In this document: positions 60,559-64,000 of the stretch, in pieces
Position numbering within the stretch: position 1 is the stretch's first letter
How the letters are laid out: every line of letters starts with the position of its first letter
Source of the DNA: Cryptomeria japonica
Lineage: Eukaryota; Streptophyta; Pinopsida; Cupressales; Cupressaceae
Reading direction: 5' to 3'
Assembly: GCF_030272615.1 (NCBI RefSeq)
Contig: NC_081410.1
Span: 224,183,415-224,247,414, forward strand
DNA length: 64,000 nucleotides
Program-made: the position numbers and the translations under genes
Notes under the pieces: model-generated
Databases searched by the model: none
Seen by the model: only the letters and a program-made list of their open reading frames with translations
Told to the model about the DNA's origin: nothing

Positions 60559-61850
60559 TGTTGGCATTACATGAAGATTGTATTGATGAAGTATAGTGTT
60601 GTCATTGATGTCAATAGCAATCGGTAATGAAGATGTATTGCAACCGCTATTGAAACAGTGAAGGAAATCAATATTATTATTGAAGATGAGCTCAACCGGT
60701 AACCCTAACCTGTTGATAAGAAGACCCTAACCGATGAAGTTTGGAGAATCAGTTGTGATGATATATGTCTGAATGGTGATCAGAGATGAAGATGCCACAT
60801 ATGCATGTTGCACGTGATGAGTTTCTAAGTTGATTTGGTGCATAGAGATAATTGTTTATCTTAGGAAAGATCAAATGCATAGCATGAAGTGAAAAATGCG
60901 TGATGAGTTATAGGATCCAATGTGCGGTGATCCACAAGCGGTTGAAGTTGTCTAGAAAAATGTATAGTTGATTTCTTTGTAATCTAATGAACAAGATTGA
61001 ACCGACATTTTTGTAATCTCTATGAGATTTGTAGGTTTTGTGTTGTGTTACCGACCTATTATATTTGCTTATAAGGTCGATTATTTGTTTCAATAATTGT
61101 GTTGGTAAATTTGATTAAGGAAGACAGTGCTATCTCTAGACCATCAAAGAACATGTTGTTCTCTAGCCATTATAACAGTTAAATCCCCTAATTGGGTAAG
61201 ATTTAACATGTTTGGTGTTGTTGAAATCCTCTAACAAGGTGATCCATTAGCTTAGATCTGAAATCCTCTTTTGAGGTTACCTTTAACAGGGTATTGGAGT
61301 CAATCCCTTAACTAGGTGGTCCTTAACCGGATTTGTTCTTAACAAGACATTATTGTAAAATCTTCTAACAAGGCTTGGCTCGTACCAGGGCAAACTTCAT
61401 AAGAGTTCAAAATACTTGTGGGTATTCATCCCCACTTTGGTTTTTTCCATTTGGGTTTCCATGTGAAAAATCATTGTGTCAAGTGGTGAATGATTTTGTG
61501 GATGTGTTTTGAAATGGTTGATATGAATGAGTGGTAAATCTACTTAGATATATTTAGATGCCCGGAAAATATCTGAAATGAGTTATTATTGGTATTATGT
61601 GAAATGGTTTAATGTTTTTGATGAATGGTATTTGAGTATCGGATCTGTTGCATTCTATCATTGATGTTTTGATCAACTGGTAAAGTTTGATAGTGCAGTT
61701 GCTGTTTTTGATTCAGAGACTAAACCAGTTGAGTTTAGTGATTTGATTATGAGTTGAAAGTTTGTTTGGTGTAAGTTTAGCATATTTTCTATCTACTGAT
61801 TCTCCCCCCTCTTAGTAGTTGACCAGATCCTTATAGTTTCATCATTATCA
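60559..61850 (+). repeat. Single LTR of copia G
   Basis: 1292 bp, TGTTGGCATTACATG to TTTCATCATTATCA. On its left is a polypurine tract, as for a 3' LTR. On its right are a primer site and leader, as for a 5' LTR. It therefore serves both positions, as in a one-LTR circle. Confidence 0.9.
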
Positions 61851-61852
61851 AT

Positions 61853-61864
61853 TGGTATCAGAGT
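61853..61864 (+). promoter_or_regulatory. Primer binding site of copia G
   Basis: TGGTATCAGAGT, one base (last C to T) from the initiator Met-tRNA complement. It lies two bases after the LTR. The leader motif CCTAATAGCTTGAGGAAAAG follows at 61889-61908. Confidence 0.92.
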
Positions 61865-61920
61865 ATTTTAGGCCCTCTTGAGTTTAAGCCTAATAGCTTG
61901 AGGAAAAGATCTAAGAGAAC

Positions 61921-62166
61921 ATGATGAAGAAAGAAGGTATGAAGCTTAGTAGAGAAAATTACAAAATTTGGAGTGATAGGATCAAGATCTATATCAAGAG
62001 CTTAGGAAGTCAATATTGGGAACATGTTTCTACTACATATAACTTGCCTAGTGGGATTTTGTCAGATGATCAAAAGAAGGAGAAACAGGAGAATAGTCAA
62101 GCATTGGAGGCCATCATAAGTTCCTTGTTCGATTCAAAGTATGTTGATGTTCATGGATTGGAGACT
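61921..62166 (+). pseudogene. Copia G gag N-terminal part
   Basis: MMKKEGMKLSRENYKIWSDR at 61921 matches the gag starts of C (52344) and F (20073) and stays open to FDSKYVDVHGLET. There the gag similarity stops at 62166 and unrelated sequence begins (LCEASPRLS), with a stop at 62218-62220. The missing remainder is the piece that begins at 56273. Confidence 0.9.
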
Positions 62167-64000
62167 TTATGTGAGGCCTCACCTCGACTCAGTCTGACAT
62201 TTCAGTGGTTATTATATTGAGACTATTATGGATACTTTATTTTGATGCATTTTGGAATTTAGAACTTATATGATTTCAAGATTTGCATAACATTGCTATA
62301 TATTGATGATTTATTTATATGCTTTATGAGATAGAACACTACATGATTTTTGAATAAGATGAAATTGCGGTGATAAATGTCGTTATTGAATTTGCAAGAC
62401 TTTACTATGATAATAGAATTATGATGTATGTTTAAGTTTATGAGAATTGGGATGAATTGCTTATGTGAAATTGCTTGGATAAAAGATGTATTTAATTTGT
62501 TTAGATGTAAATTGTATGCAAGTGATGATGTGTATTATTATTCCTTTGAATTATATTATATGTGGATATTTGAAAGTACTAATGTGTAAATTGAGATGCC
62601 CAGGAAGTTATCCATGTGACCATGGAAATATTACGGAGAACCAAACCTAGACCTATGTATGTTCGTAAGCCAGGGGTTGTCTATTTGGAGAGACAACACC
62701 CCATTTGTGTTGTATTTTATTCGTAACAGTATATGCTGCATGTGTGTTAAGTGTATTTAATTGGTTTGTGTAAAATCCACAAGAGACGATTTCATGTTTT
62801 AAATTGTAAAAGTGTTTTCTTTGTGTCACTTGACACACGTGTGGATTTAAGTTTGAATTTTATTTTTTTGTCTCTTGGTGGGAAAGTGTCCAACTATAGA
62901 TTTTTAAATTAATGTAACGTGATGTCATAAATACCTTGGGTAAAGAATCTTTGGGGTGGTCAACATAGGTTTGACCCGAAAATAAACTTCAGAGGGGTTT
63001 AAAATGGGTTAAATGAACACCTAAAGGTAGTTTAATAGGGTTTCTTAAAGCCCATAAGTTATATCTAAGGGTTAGGGGTAATTTTAGGCAAGTTTCTACT
63101 CCTAAGTGACCTTTTAGACACCCTAAAATTTGACTTTTTTGAGTTGTGCGAAAATTGAAATTAGAAGATTGAACCTAGTTGTAAACTTTCCTTTTCGAAT
63201 GAGAGTTCCCCTTCCCATCCTATCTTACTTTCCTCTTTAGTTTTTAGAAACTTGTGAGAACTCTCACAATGAGCTTCTTAAGCAAGAATTTGAAAATTTG
63301 AGGGTAATCACCCACTCTCCATTTTTGGAGACAAGAGAAATTTGAAAAAGAATAGGATAGATTGGAATAGTGAAATTTGGCTAAGGGTAGAAGGAGAAGA
63401 TCCGTGGAATTGGGCAGCTCTTCCTCAACTATACTAACCTACCTTTGGGCAGATTAAGGTTGGTTACATTCTTCTTAAAATGACTTCTTTTTGCATGTGT
63501 TTGAAAGTATGTTGGTGTAAGAAATCTGTTTTCTTGTATGTCCTTTTTGGGAATTTCATTTGGCATTTTGTATTATGTTTTATATGTTTTTTTGGGAGTC
63601 TTCAAGACCTCTTACTCTTGGGAGAGAGGAGGATCTTGTGGGTGGTAGCAGTGACAACCCTCAAGTGAGAGACTCTCGTTATGAGAGCGATCACAAGGGA
63701 TTTTTGTGTGATCCTTGCTGCATGGTCTGTTTGTGCAATGGGGTCATAAGGAGGGATATAAGGCTAGAATGCCTTGGGGGGCATAAGGAATAAGGGGTTG
63801 AAATTCTTGATGTATTTGTTGTGCCATGAGGTGGCTACATGTTTTCCATACTTGCAGTTCTCCTTAGGGTATTGGTCCACTACCACCCTTAAAAAGGTCA
63901 TCACCAACGTGTGGTGCAGTGTAGCCGGGATGGGAGTGTGTTTGAAATTTGTGTGCATTCTGTCTTCTATGTGTTTGCATGTTTGTTTCCTGTCTAGGGC
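62167..64000. other. Right flank without recognised genes
   Basis: No retrotransposon domain or gene is recognised. It contains a hairpin-capable GGGGTTGTCT ... AGACAACACCCC at 62673-62702 and AT-rich stretches to about 62600. ORFs at 63480-63793 and the minus ORF at 63764-63958 show no family resemblance. Confidence 0.35.

Larger units (their letters stand above)
56268..62166 (+). mobile_element. Copia element G, circularly permuted, single internal LTR
   Basis: Order on the plus strand is gag from about residue 80 onward (56273), protease, integrase, RT, RNase H (stop 60218), polypurine tract (60546-60557), one LTR (60559-61850), primer site (61853), leader, and the gag start MMKKEG (61921) to HGLET (62166). 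The gag pieces join at one Thr codon. AGACT is present at both outer ends (56268-56272; 62162-62166). LTR plus internal part total about 5.9 kb, with a 4.6-kb internal part like those of C, E and F (4.4-4.6 kb). No second LTR flanks it. Confidence 0.85.

Noticed and set aside
63480-63958. ORFs at the right end as a gene start
   Set aside because: Three short overlapping frames on both strands with no recognisable motif. A gene could begin beyond the window, but nothing here shows it.

Overview
The window looks like repeat-dominated DNA of a seed plant with a large genome. A gymnosperm is possible, but the sequence alone does not settle it. I see no intact host gene. Nearly every coding trace belongs to a decayed transposable element: Ty1/copia elements with Sirevirus hallmarks (initiator Met-tRNA primer site, LTRs of about 1.0-1.6 kb, repeated polypurine tracts before the 3' LTR, many ACCGGT-type palindromes in the LTRs), one Ty3/gypsy chromovirus, one L1-type LINE, a gypsy gag relic, and one broken plant-mobile-domain (PMD) gene.

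Layout. 1-4714: copia A (+), cut by the window edge. 4908-18296: copia B (-), split by a nested chromovirus (+) at 7605-13325 with a perfect ATTGG target duplication. 18457-25934: copia F (+), with both LTRs. 25935-31951: AT-rich DNA with a gypsy gag relic, a CA/TG microsatellite and LTR-like pieces. 31952-38606: copia E (+), with both LTRs and the best preserved reading frame. 39120-41218: PMD pseudogene. 42740-46530: LINE (-) whose 5' part is inverted, as twin priming would leave it. 46656-53873: copia C (-), same family as A but opposite in orientation. 53874-56134: copia D (-), truncated, with an unusual coiled-coil gag carrying four zinc knuckles. 56268-62166: copia G (+), circularly permuted (end of gag, pol, LTR, start of gag). 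62167-64000: nothing recognised.

The most notable structure is copia G. Its single LTR sits between pol and the start of gag, and the two gag pieces fit each other at one codon with nothing missing or duplicated except a shared 5-base AGACT at both outer ends. That is what integration of a one-LTR circular DNA would leave. Other points worth a second look are the twin-primed LINE, a leader motif shared by all six copia elements whose leader is visible, iterated ACCGGT motifs, a 71-bp templated insertion inside G, and a nonsense spectrum dominated by CAG to TAG, which suggests decay of CHG-methylated cytosines.

None of the polyproteins is intact, so the elements can no longer move by their own products. 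The nesting gives a partial order: copia B came before the chromovirus.
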